From: Lactifluus volemus
Taxonomy: Eukaryota; Basidiomycota; Agaricomycetes; Russulales; Russulaceae
Direction: 5' to 3'
DNA: 36,153 nucleotides
NCBI GenBank assembly: GCA_022376515.1
Contig: WTXI01000346.1
Coordinates: 1-36,153, forward strand
The notes beneath the pieces are model-generated. The model made no database searches, had not been told where the DNA came from, and saw only the letters and a program-made list of their open reading frames with translations. This document shows, in pieces, positions 1-9,424 of this stretch. The translations under genes were made by a program, and so were the position numbers. Numbering within the stretch: position 1 is the stretch's first letter; every line of letters begins with the position of its first letter.

Positions 1-1378
1 CCAGGGGCGATAGTAGTTTGCGCATGCAGTAGTGGAACAGATCATAGCCTTTTTCGGAGCACACATCTTTGGATACAGACTCGAGGCTCGGAACAGGTAA
101 GTACCCAATTAATATTGTTGCGTGAGCTTTCGGTTGACGTCGCTTGGCTTTGTCGATGTTGCCCAGGGTCATATATACAGGCCAGGCGATTTTATCACCT
201 CCAAATCGTGATAGCTGGGTCTTGTCTGATGATAAGATGATAGGTGCGATGGTCGCATTGACTGGCAATTTTTTCTGTGCACTGATCAACATTTGTAGCA
301 GGATCACACTGAATTGGCCATGACATACTTGCATATCCCACCACCAATTCGCAGTCCACATCTGCGAGTATTTTCGCTGTGTACCTGCGTCATCGGCATA
401 GACTCGTTCCAGAGCATACGCCAGTGAGTCCCGGAATTCTGGATTTCCGAGAAGGTCTGCCATGCATTCAACAGGGTTGCGCCGCCACAACATCTGCCTC
501 TCTGGGCCATAAGGGACCCATCTTCGTTGCGCCGGTTGCCTTGGATGGAAACAACGTCACATGTCCAGGGCATGCCTGCGTTGGCAGTGTGTCGATCTTC
601 TTAAGGAGGGCCGTTTTGTTCTTATATGACGGCTGTAGTTGCCTTTGAATCTGCTGCCATTCAGACACATCCATTCTCTGTGATGCCTTGTACTCACTAT
701 CGGAAGCTCGAGAAACGCGTTGGCCTGTGTCTGGCTCACGTTTGTCATCAGCCAGTGGCCTACTTGCCAGTCGTCCTTGTCTTTGAATGGTGCGTAGTTA
801 TTCCTATCTTGCCGTTGATGAATGACGTCAAAGTTGGACGATTCGCCATGGGCAGGTTTCCATCCGATGCCGGCGTTGTACTTGGATGGGAATGATTCTA
901 TGTACTCGTAATTGGAGTTGGCGATGGGCTCCGCGACCTCGCCTGGATGCAACGCCGCCTCGGGCAGTGATACGGGATGGTGGTGATGGTGAGGTTCATC
1001 TTCATCCAAATCGTCTTGACCAAAAATTGCAGCTGCAGCGAGGTCAACATCCAGGATGTCATCATCATCAACGGAAACTGTTATACTTGAACTGATAGTG
1101 GAGGTGACTTGGATGGTTGGCAGTACGTCGTCTGGTTCCTTTGACCAGATGTTGTCGAGGTAGTTACTGATTTCCTTTTCTGCAGCCTGTCTGCATCCAC
1201 GGGCTTGCCTGATGTGTCGTCTCAACCCAGGCGTGGTGGGAAATGGCCCAGCTCGACAAATGCCACATATGTGGCCGGGGAGCTCAACAGGCATGCGCCC
1301 CTGCGTTTCGTCTCGATTCCTTTCATGGGATTCATTTCTAATATGGTGAGTTCCGCCATGTTGCCATACGCTTGTCAT
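1..1378 (-). pseudogene. Plavaka-type DNA transposase, frameshifted, C-terminus outside the window
   Basis: N-terminal half of a transposase of the fungal Plavaka family (CACTA-like cut-and-paste elements). From the start at 1378 the protein has a zinc-finger-like motif C38-x2-C41-x13-H55-x6-C62, an acidic low-complexity stretch, and then the family block YAPFKDKDDWQVGHWLM and QTQANAFLELPI. Family-like sequence continues but changes frame near 690-700, near 560-575 and near 500-510. The later blocks are LWRRNPVECMADLLGNPEF, an ERVYADD segment and MWTANWWWDMQ. A 54-nt intron (275-328, donor GTATGT, acceptor CAG) leads to an exon with APIILSSDKTQLS, WPVYMTLGNIDKA and a RRQP...GYLPV segment, still open at base 1. 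None of the three frame changes can be explained by an intron of plausible size, so I call it a degenerate copy. The start could also be the Met 29 codons further in. Assignment to Plavaka rests on recognised motifs, not on a search. Confidence 0.82.
275..328 (-). other. Intron in the transposase relic
   Basis: Donor GTATGT (328-323) follows the codons for WWWDMQ. The acceptor CAG (277-275) precedes the codons KKLPVNATIAPII. The 54-nt length is normal for basidiomycete introns, and removing it joins two conserved blocks in frame. Confidence 0.65.
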
Positions 1379-1809
1379 TAGCGATGGCGGATCATTTCTT
1401 TCTTATCAAGTTAGCAATATTGTTCACACTCCGCGCGTGCTAGGGACCCAGGTGGAATCCTTCTGCGCCGTATCTACATGCGTTTTCCACCCAACACAAC
1501 CCCCGCAAAAGATCGAGCTTCCTGCTGAGCACATGCAAGCATCACCTCCTGCCTCCACAATCTTGTAGTTACAGGGGCCATGTCTTTGTATTAGCTACAT
1601 GTAGATTAAAAATGCGGATTTTAAAAAAAACACCCCGTTGCACCTGTGGCATTGCTTAGTCACGAATTTTGTTGGCAAGTTAGCCGGGCAAATTTTCGTT
1701 GACTCTGGCAAACTCAACCATACACACTATGTTTGAATCGTCGTCTTATAAACCCATGATCCTTCACCCTGAGCCCCTTTTCACTGTCAGCTTACTCTTG
1801 TCATGTTCA
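1379..1809. other. Intergenic region between divergent transposase and DUF6532 gene
   Basis: About 430 bases separate the transposase start (minus) from the first proposed exon of the DUF6532 gene (plus). No convincing ORF was found here. There is a short A-rich run at about 1621-1630. The stretch probably holds both promoters, but I see no clear TATA box. Confidence 0.5.
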
Positions 1810-4482
1810 ATGGCTCCGTGTGCTCGTAAACGGCCTACTCAGTCTTTACCCCCCCCTCTTCAGCTGTCGATGATACCAGTGCTTCTATGAGAACCAGTGG
1901 CCGCCAGCGGACTCTCACCATGAAGCAGCAAGTTGCAGGTATACTCCTTTTATTTACATGATACACAGATTGACTAAACTATTTTCTAGTTAATATGCGT
2001 GCTCAAAGAGAGGATGATACCCGAGCCAGGCAGGGAATGCAGGTCTTACGTGCACGGCAAGAACATCAGGAGCGGCTCGATTATTCACTTGATCCTCGCT
2101 ATGATGTCAGTGGGCCGGAGTCTGAGGATGATGAGCAAGATGCAGATGCTGGTGTAAGTGTTTGCATCCCCAGACCATTCTTTTACTAATGTATTCGTCA
2201 GTTCTCTAGCACAACCATCCCCCTACCACCAAGGGCAGCTCCGACAGTCAATGTCTCTCAAGACCAGAACGTTCAAGTCCATGAAAATGTACGTTTGCCA
2301 ACACTTGAAGACCACATTCACTTCTCTAAATTTATTTTTATAGGCGCCACCTGCCCAGCCCAGACTGGCTCGCCATGTCCCTCAACGCTTAGGCATTAAT
2401 GCCCCGTTAACCCCATACGCATCAAAGGTATGGCCCCGATATCTTAGGCAAGGATCGTCGGTTACGTTTTGTATAGGACTGTTAAGGTTCCAAGTGGGAC
2501 CTTTGTACGAAGTGTACGTTCGTTCGTGAAGTCAAGAACTAGACTTTGCAAGACGTGCAAGTCAAGATCAAAGGTTCGATAAAGACGAGACTTAGTAAAC
2601 GACTAAGTCAAGAGCGTTTCAGAGGTCGAGGGCTTTGGGCTTAGGGATAAGACCAAAGTGTCAAGAAGTCGAAGAGCGTGATGTCAAGAGGGTTCTCTCA
2701 GGTCTGATGCTTCTGGGCAAGCAAGGTTCTAATAGATAGAAGACTTGGATTGCGAAACAAAACTGAGACTTAAGGTCTCTAGGGCAGAAGGTACAGGGTT
2801 TATATAGAAGAGTACGCGGCTATGTACACAGCCATAAGGGCTGTGACCTTTGTACAGCTTTCAGGGTTTGAAACATGTTTCAGGAATCAGCAAGTCATCC
2901 TGTGCATGTGGCTGTTGCTTGCGGCTGTACAGTGCTGTGTGAGGCTGTATCGTGAGAAAGTAAGTGAGCGATCTGAAACAAAGCGATCGGCAGTCCATTC
3001 GCATAAGCAAGGGAGTCAGCAGAAATGAGTCAGCAGTTCGAAAAATGTACAGTATGAGTCAGCAAAACACGTGTCAGTCCATAACAAGGACCATCATCCT
3101 CGGCCGAGAATTGTCTGCCACCACGTTTCGCTGCCATCTGGTCCAGACAATCCAGTCTCCCAATCTAGAGACCCCTCCCCTCCGCTGGATGACTTGGAAG
3201 CACATAACGGCCCAGATTTCTCCGTGGATGGTTTGTTGGCCATGTGATAAAAGGTGAAATAAATGCTAACATCATAGCAGCTGATGACGATCGCCCGAGG
3301 AGACCACGGCGTAATACGTTTGGTGTCGTTGAGACTCCTGGTCTGGATGATAGTGATAGCGTTGATGCCCCTCGAACCCTCGGCATCCGCAAGGATCCTC
3401 CTGAGTCCTCAACAGTGGCATCTGCCCCCACAAAGCAACCCAAATGTAGCACCGCTGGCCTTTGTACTCGTCCTCGTGCAGGTGACTTTGATGAACTGAC
3501 CCAAGCAGTCTTGGATACTGCCATCGGCGAGTATCGTGCTATCATATGTACTCGAGACCCATTCCCAGATGCCGTCAGCAATCAGGAGATATCTGCTCAG
3601 GTATGGGTAAACGCCTGTGCATCGCTCGACATTCAAATTCAGCCAAGTCTCGAAATCATGAAGCTGGTATGTCTCTATTGTCACGCCACGTCGAAAGACT
3701 CAAAACCCACATTCATTTACAGATAACGAACCGCGCTGCGGAAGTGCGTGGCCGAGTAAAGTCCACCGCTCGCTGTATTGTTCCGATTGCATATCGACTC
3801 AGCAAGCTCAATGAAGATGATGCGAATCGCCAGATCGTTGTGAACCTCCTCACTAAGAACAGTTATTTGTATCGTGTACGTGATGTGTGAATATCTATCT
3901 GTATTTGATCTCATTGCTTATTCCTTAGGACGTCGCGACGCGTGAGGGGTGCCTGCTCACCCCCATCGTACCAGATATAATCAATTCCATGTGGTTCAAA
4001 GACAAAGAAGACGATGGGGTTGTGTTCTCGAACTACTTTGGGTCTGAAGGAGAGGCTATTCCACTTCAGACAGTTGCCCTTGTCTGCACTGCAGTGAGTA
4101 AACTATCCTTATCATGTGCACTTTCCTCACCACTTTTGAACAGATTGAGAACTGTCTCGACGAATATCACGGGGGCGCCTTCAAGGACATCGTGTTTACT
4201 CGCAGCGCGTATCGGGCAAGGTATGCCACGTGCCTCAGATATCTTGAAGACTTCGCGACAAAAACCAAGGAAGCTGCCATCATACCCCGTCTTTGCCAAC
4301 GACTCCTCAAGCTTGGTCGGTATGTAGTCCTGTATCTTCAGGCCACCTTTACATTGACTCCTATGTGCAGTAAACATGCGAGGGCTCATAATGCTCAGTT
4401 GCGGGAACTACTTGTTGATGACTTGCAAGCGGAGTCTGCGACCAGGGAATGGGAGGGTATGACCTTTAGTGATGAGGAGTAG
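1810..4482 (+). CDS. DUF6532-domain protein, 11-exon gene with a solo LTR in intron 5
   Basis: Proposed exons: 1810-1825, 1864-1938, 1990-2153, 2202-2288, 2344-2427, 3089-3230, 3278-3666, 3723-3875, 3929-4093, 4144-4319 and 4371-4482. All junctions have GT...AG and keep frame, giving 1563 nt (520 aa). Residues 1 to about 260 are polar and low-complexity, with an acidic patch (PESEDDEQDADAG) and a basic RPRRPRRN motif that could be a nuclear signal. From about 262 to 480 the protein matches the agaricomycete domain of unknown function DUF6532: an LTQAVLDTAIGEYRAI segment, RGRVKSTAR, NLLTKNSYLYR, INSMWFKDKEDDGVVFSNYF, IPLQTVALVCTAIE.CLDEY and YRARYATCLRYLEDF. The function of the family is unknown. 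The first exon (16 nt) and its 38-nt intron are the least certain part; translation could instead start at a Met in exon 2. Despite the LTR in intron 5, no coding disruption is seen. The gene lies head to head with the transposase relic, so it may be transposon cargo (inference). Confidence 0.8.
2428..3088 (+). other. Intron 5 of the DUF6532 gene, enlarged by LTR insertion
   Basis: The donor GTATGG follows AAG at 2427. Before insertion the acceptor was probably the AG at 2475-2476, giving a 49-nt intron followed by GAC. The LTR duplicated AGGAC, so an AG directly before GAC now also exists at 3087-3088. Splicing there would remove the whole LTR and keep frame (phase 0 on both sides). Confidence 0.65.
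2480..3086 (-). repeat. Solo LTR of a self-priming-type LTR retroelement
   Basis: 607 bp with inverted ends TGTTA...TAACA, flanked by a perfect 5-bp target-site duplication AGGAC (2475-2479 and 3087-3091). No internal retroelement sequence is present, so this is a solo LTR left by LTR-LTR recombination. Judged by its TATATAAA box (complement of 2799-2806) it lies in minus orientation. It matches the LTR at 34641-35233 along its whole length, with scattered differences, in reverse complement. Both carry TGACTCA motifs and a CACGTG near the U3 end. Confidence 0.92.
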
Positions 4483-4783
4483 ATCCTATATAGTTTGCTA
4501 TGCTGTGCACCATGGACTTAGTTTCAATATCACCAGTTTTCGATTGATCAATGTACTGCTAGTGGGATATGCCAATGGGCTACAGAACTACCATTGCTAC
4601 TGAGCAATATAATGGCCTACCTAGCTCTGACTACAGAGACCTAGATAGCATTGGCATTGAGCTACAGTGTGCTACATAGCCAAGATGCTGCTACAGAGTA
4701 CAACCTATTTGGCACTTGCCTACAGTGCTACAACTGCTACCCTAACTACCTAGGCCTACCTAGCCACAACACAACTTCCTGAT
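4483..4783. repeat. GCTAC/CTACAG-rich tract, possible transposon subterminal repeats
   Basis: After the DUF6532 stop codon, about 4560-4765 is densely filled with short imperfect words such as GCTACAG, TGCTAC, CTACCTAG and CTAGGCCTACCTAG, with no ORF. Clustered short repeats of this kind occur near the ends of CACTA-like elements. Homology to the F-box array starts right after it (about 4784), so a boundary must lie here. I could not identify terminal inverted repeats. Confidence 0.4.
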
Positions 4784-5439
4784 GCGGAGATGTTTGTCAC
4801 AAAGCGGAAATGCTGGCATGGATACTCAAGTGGATTATAGCGTAGACGTAAAATGGGAAATTGATAGTATTAGGGAAGTAAGGGGCGAGAGGTGTGGCGA
4901 CCAAGTGGTGAGGAAGGTCGTGTTGAGTGGGAATTGTTCCCACACTTCGGACAAGCGAGGAACAGCTACGATACTCAATTCCAGTATTTTAGCTCTAACT
5001 TCTGGGGATTCTTCCGTGCGCGCGTCCAAGTGACCTTCATCGATAATGGGCTGAAACGGGGCGTGCTCCGAACGCTTGGCCACCACATCAATACATCGCG
5101 ATGCAGGCTATGCGCACCCTCCCGGACAATCGATTAAGCGGGGCGATCCTGTAGCTGCAGAAGGGGAAATCTGGCCTTTCACTCGTGCAGGACGGGCGGC
5201 CATGTCGCATCAATTTGGTGAGATAATGAGCATTAATCTTAGAGTTGGAGTGTTTGTGGTAAGGCGAGCAATATGGGCCTCAGTTCATTACTTTTTCCTC
5301 CTCCTCGACCACCTGCTATCTCTACGTTCCGTCTTTTCGTGTCTTGAATAAACTTTTGTGTCCCGGCGAAATGTCTGCAGTGATCTGAGAGAAGCAGCTA
5401 AATTTCTCATGAAATGACTTCAGTAGTTCGCTGTAGTCA
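4784..5439. other. Left-end spacer (type B), with internal deletion
   Basis: Type-B spacer sequence begins at about 4784. At about 5030 it jumps from the block ending GCGTCCAAGTGA to CCTTCATCGAT, skipping roughly 400 bp present in the spacer left of copy 3 (10710-11100). The rest (5030-5439) is the conserved gene-downstream block, ending with CTTGAATAAAC (AATAAA at 5346-5351) and a TTTCTCATGAAATGAC segment. No intact ORF was found. Confidence 0.6.
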
Positions 5440-5870
5440 TCAACCAAATATTCCATGGCCATGTGTGCCGGCGGCAATAATGTTAGCTCCATTCAGAGGG
5501 AGTCGCGATCTCGATTCATCTATGAGGATAGGAAAGGTGCGTGGCCAGACCTCTAGCGTCTTCTTCACGGATGTGTTCGCATTGCATAAAAGTCGCAAAT
5601 AAAGATGAAGCGGTGATTGAAACATAATATATCTCCATCTTCGGCATACGTGCACAAGTGCATGCCACCATGTAGAGGAGTAGTACAAAGGCGTCATTTG
5701 ACAGAAGTCAAAGATGTCCAGAAGAACATCGTCAGGGAGGGATCCGATTGTCACACGTGGGAAAGAAGTCGGGCCTACTCGATCCAAGTGAGTGATTGCT
5801 TCAGCGGCGGCTTATGGTCATGAGACGTACCCGGTCGTATTTTATCAATACGCGCATTCCTGTGACGCAT
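5440..5870 (-). pseudogene. F-box gene copy 1, C-terminal three quarters deleted
   Basis: Exon 1 (5831-5870) encodes MRHRNARIDKIRP. A 56-nt intron (5775-5830, GTACGT...TAG) leads in phase 1 to exon 2 (5440-5774). The F-box region is intact: SLPDDVLLDIFDFCQ, WWHALVHVCRRWRYIMF and a HLYLRLLCNANTSVKKTLEVW segment. After NGANIIAA the sequence switches to DNA normally found downstream of the gene, adding a few unrelated codons (GTHGHGIFG) and a stop. The predicted product is 124 aa against 475-492 aa for its sisters. It lacks the whole leucine-rich part, so it could not recruit a substrate; whether an F-box-only peptide is made is unknown. The junction shares GCGG between the two parental sequences. 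Confidence 0.85.
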
Positions 5871-6224
5871 AATGACCTGCCCTTTCCCTCGAAACATTCG
5901 TTGAGAAGTGGATAGTTAATGATGGACTGTCGAGTGTGACTGCTAGTGATTCGAAATTCAACCTTAGCAAGCACAGAGTTAGCATAGACTGCTATTGCAG
6001 TGAGGGATCTGGATTCTGGACGTACCTGCGAGAAAGAGAGCTCTTCGACAGAGACGTTGATAGTTCACCTGAGGGCCGCAGAGAGGCTGTGTGGTTGAGG
6101 CTGCACGACGCATGTCACTAAGACATGATGCACGTGGACCACAACCCTGAGCCCATGAGAATACGGTCACCCATCTGGCAGCGATAGAGGACAACATCCA
6201 TTCTGAGTGTCATTAAGTATCATG

Positions 6225-6242
6225 TATAAAGTACAAGTGTAC
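6225..6242. promoter_or_regulatory. Conserved TATAAA + GTACA-AG-TGTAC palindrome, spacer 1
   Basis: TATAAA (6225-6230) runs directly into the 12-bp inverted repeat GTACAAGTGTAC (6231-6242). The same arrangement recurs at the corresponding place in all eight spacers, about 350-500 bp upstream of each F-box start. It is a candidate promoter or binding site; its direction is unknown. Confidence 0.35.
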
Positions 6243-7528
6243 TAACGAACGATACAAAGATGTCCCCGAGAAGAGGAACATCGAAGGTAAAGTCCACCGC
6301 GATGAGCAGCGATAGGGATAGTGCTCGAGAGCGCTTATTATTAACACCCAACAGCCATCTTTCCACATAAGTAGAGGGACAGGGCTGTACGTACTCTCCC
6401 GAATGTTAACAATTCTGTCCACAAGCCGGCTCGAGGGCGAGACACAGCAACGGTTGAGCAGTACGTTCCGAGTGCAACCTCCAACAGAGGAGCCTGAGGT
6501 ATAGAGAGCGATGCCTGACAACGCCAACAAGTAAGTGTTGCTGATATGTATGCCAGTGGTGGTCGGGTTACGCCTCAAGTGCTGGAATCTGAGAGGGGCG
6601 TTCAGTTGTAAAGGTGGTGTGGATTACAGCACACTCACGATCATTGTTTCGCAGAGACGCCACTGTTTGGGCATTCTACTCGCTCTGGACTTTTGATTCT
6701 CGAGGGGCAGTGAATATGCCCCGAACTACCATTGCCACCATGAGTTGCCATCAAAGGAGGGAAAGACATGAAAGAGCGAGGCCAACGATAGTGGGGATTG
6801 CGAGTGACTACCACATTCACATGCGACAGGGGAAAATGAGAAAATGGAAGGAAAAGATATGAGATCCTACCTGACGGGAATCACGTCGACTCAAGAGATT
6901 CTGGTGACAAAGCAGAGATGCTGGATACCCAGGTGGCAACGTAGACAAAATTTGTGCCATGTGGAGAGGTAACTGCGTTGTAAGGAACCAAGGGCGAGGA
7001 TGCGTGAAGATGAAATAGAGACTGCCATGAGGGCTGTGAAGTAGAAGCGTGACCGAATTGGAACGCTGGCCGGGACGCGGGACGACCGGCCCAGTTTACC
7101 GCGCTCCGTCTGGCCAACCGCCCGAGTTCCTGAAGTTTCCCACTGCCATGCTTCTGACTCGTTACTGAACACGCGTTTACAGGGAAATGCAATGCACGCT
7201 ACCGTCCCCGCACGCCACGGATTCCAGAGTGATCCCGCCCTGTTAAAAAGCCCCGCCCACGTCATCACATCGTGCCTGCTGTTCCAAGTGGCCCACGACC
7301 GCCATCTCACTCCTGCAACTCCCACCGTATCGACCAGACATCATTTTTCGGCACGCGAGCAGGAGGAGAAGTGCTGCCATTGAGGAGGATTCCCCTTTCC
7401 ACCGGAGCGTGCGGCAAACCTGCGGTACTTGAGCAAATGAGTCGAGGGACAACCGCCGCTGGTTATTTACCCCGGGCCTCTGGCAGGCCAAGAGCCTCTT
7501 GTGACCCCCTTTAATCCTTATCTCGATC

Positions 7529-7672
7529 ATGAACTCTTCAGGACGTGATGGCATGGTCGACATAGTGACGTTGGGAGAAGTTTACGACGAGAATGACAAG
7601 GACGTGAACACTGTACGGTTTACATTCCTCAGGCTAGAGATTGGTGGTGAGAGGTCGAATTGGAATAGCTAA
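7529..7672 (+). CDS. Small unique ORF of unknown function
   Basis: A 47-aa open frame beginning MNSSGRDGMVDIVTLGEVYD, with a protein-like composition (acidic, then hydrophobic: RFTFLRLEIGG). It lies in the only part of spacer 1 not shared with the other spacers. I do not recognise it. It could be an exon fragment: TCTTCAG just after its start resembles an acceptor, and the GTGAG stretch near its end resembles a donor. It may also be chance. Confidence 0.15.
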   Translation: MNSSGRDGMVDIVTLGEVYDENDKDVNTVRFTFLRLEIGGERSNWNS

Positions 7673-7947
7673 TAACTCGTCCGCAGACCATATACCATAC
7701 TTCCGCGTTCCGTCTTTTTCGAGTCTTAAATACAGAATTTGACAGTCCATAACACGCAAAGCGACAACCTCGATCTATATTTCTCCTCGCCTGAGGCGGG
7801 CCACCTGATTATCGTATGTCAGAATACAAGAAGCAGCAGAGAGCTGGGAGGGGTGGGGAACGGTTATGATGGCAGGAACTAGCAAAAGAGGAGTGGAGAG
7901 GGTTGATGAGGATCCACCAACATTAATCCAGACACCTGACAATCAGT

Positions 7948-9424
7948 TTATTTCCGGGAGAGATGGACAGTGACAGGGCGATCGGAACGCTGGCGCGAGG
8001 AAATGAATGGTTCTATTGCGGATGCAAAGGGGAATGGAAAGTAGAGATGGCGCAGCATAGGCAACGCGTCCATGACCCTTTCCCCAGTGAGCTCTTGCAG
8101 CGCAGATGCAATAATCCCACCCAGTCTGGGCGGTATACGCATGTACTGCAAAGCCGAAAACGCATGGAAGATATCCAGCCATTGAGGGTTGTCTATGTAG
8201 TCTTTCCAATCTGAAAGCAGTATATTGTTAAAGCCATTGGCATTGATGAGGAGCCGTTCTACATTGGATAAGCAAGGCGAAATCTTGCCGCATATTAGAG
8301 CTACATATGCAACTTGCCAATCCAACGCATGGCACGATATCCCGATACATAGAGCGCTCCGAAATTCCTTCCCTCCCGGTGGATCACGATGACCAAAATT
8401 GATGAAAACGCTTTTGTCATAAAAGGACAGATTCGCTTCCTCAAAGCCAGGGATCTGTGCGCGACCGATAAACTGGACGAAATGTGGAATGTCAAGATCG
8501 AGCCGATTGAAGAACCTTGTGTGGACGGAAATAATAGCAGGAGTGTCGATCCGAGCCACAAGATCCTCAAAGTACTCGCTAGCGCCTTCAAACTTGAAAC
8601 GGGTGAGAGCGGGGAGGACAGCGCGTGTGAATGGAGATGGTAGTCTATTTGCTGGATCAGGACGAGAAGCTGGGGATTTGAATCCAATGGAAACTTCTTT
8701 AAGCTTGGTCAACGCGGATAGGGCTGTGGCCATAGCTTCGGGCGAAAAGTAACCAGTATCGGGAATATTCGCGAGGTAAATAAAGCCAAGATCGTGGCAA
8801 AGTGTAAGAAATTTTGGTAGTGCCGGAAATGGAATACTAGTCAATTTGAGATACTCGAGACGCGGGGCAGATCCACCCAAGAAGGTATCGCGAAGAACCG
8901 GTGCCGACTTCCCAATATGAAGGCAAAGATGTGTCAAAACTGGATATGGCTTCTTGGTCACTTTGTGGAGTTGCTTCGATAGTGTACTTGTTACAGTGAG
9001 ATAGATTTTGGACACGCGATCATGATGCTCGAGTGCGGCAATAACGTTAGCTCCACTCAGAGGGAGTCTCGATCTCGATTCCTTTATGATGATAGGAAAG
9101 GCGTGTGGCCAGACATCTAGCATCTCCTTCACGGGTGTGTTCGCATCGCATACAAGTCGCAAATCAAGACGAAGCGGTGATTCAAACACAATGTATCTCC
9201 ACCTTCGGCATGCGTGCACCAGTGCAATCCACCATCGAGGGGAGCGGTACGGAGTTATTTGACAGAAGTCGAAGATTTCCAGGAGGACATTGTCCGGGAT
9301 AGATTCGATTGTCACGTGTGGGAATGAAATCGGGTCTAAGTGATTGCTTCAGCGGCGGCCTATGGTCATGAGACTGAGACGTACCTGGTCGTCTTTGATT
9401 AATACGCGCTTTCCGGTGACGCAT
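7948..9424 (-). CDS. F-box protein copy 2
   Basis: Exon 1 (9385-9424, MRHRKARINQRRP) plus exon 2 (7948-9335) give 475 aa. The intron (9336-9384) is only 49 nt: about 14 nt at its 3' end are missing relative to the sisters, but a TAG acceptor is retained and the frame is kept (phase 1, joining codon GAC). The F-box is SIPDNVLLEIFDFCQ with WWIALVHACRRWRYIVF. The C-terminal half shares long runs with copy 3 (PANRLPSPFTRAVLPALT, then the RIDTPAIISV segment). It also shares the segment FYDKSVFINFGHRDPPGGKE with copy 8. The variable segment after NVERL is LINANGFNNILLS. The stop has moved slightly: the gene ends ...VHLSRK rather than ...LTEMD. Exon 1 is MRHRKAR type, but the upstream spacer is type B, so this copy looks recombinant. 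Predicted role: SCF ubiquitin-ligase substrate adaptor (family inference). Confidence 0.88.

Larger units (their letters stand above)
5871..7947. other. Spacer between copies 1 and 2 (type A)
   Basis: This is the region upstream of copy 1. It contains the conserved donor-like GTACGTCC (complement of 6020-6025) and a TATAAA plus GTACAAGTGTAC palindrome (6225-6242). The type-A blocks (GCCTGAGGTATAGAGAGCG, about 6490-6510) and the unit landmark near 6898 follow. A segment at about 7380-7680 is unlike the other spacers and includes a 47-codon ORF (7529-7672). From about 7690 it becomes the usual block downstream of the next gene. No other gene was recognised. Confidence 0.55.

Noticed and set aside
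379..895. Plus-strand frames over the transposase (379-648, 626-895)
   Set aside because: They are antisense shadows. The minus strand carries recognisable Plavaka motifs across the same bases.
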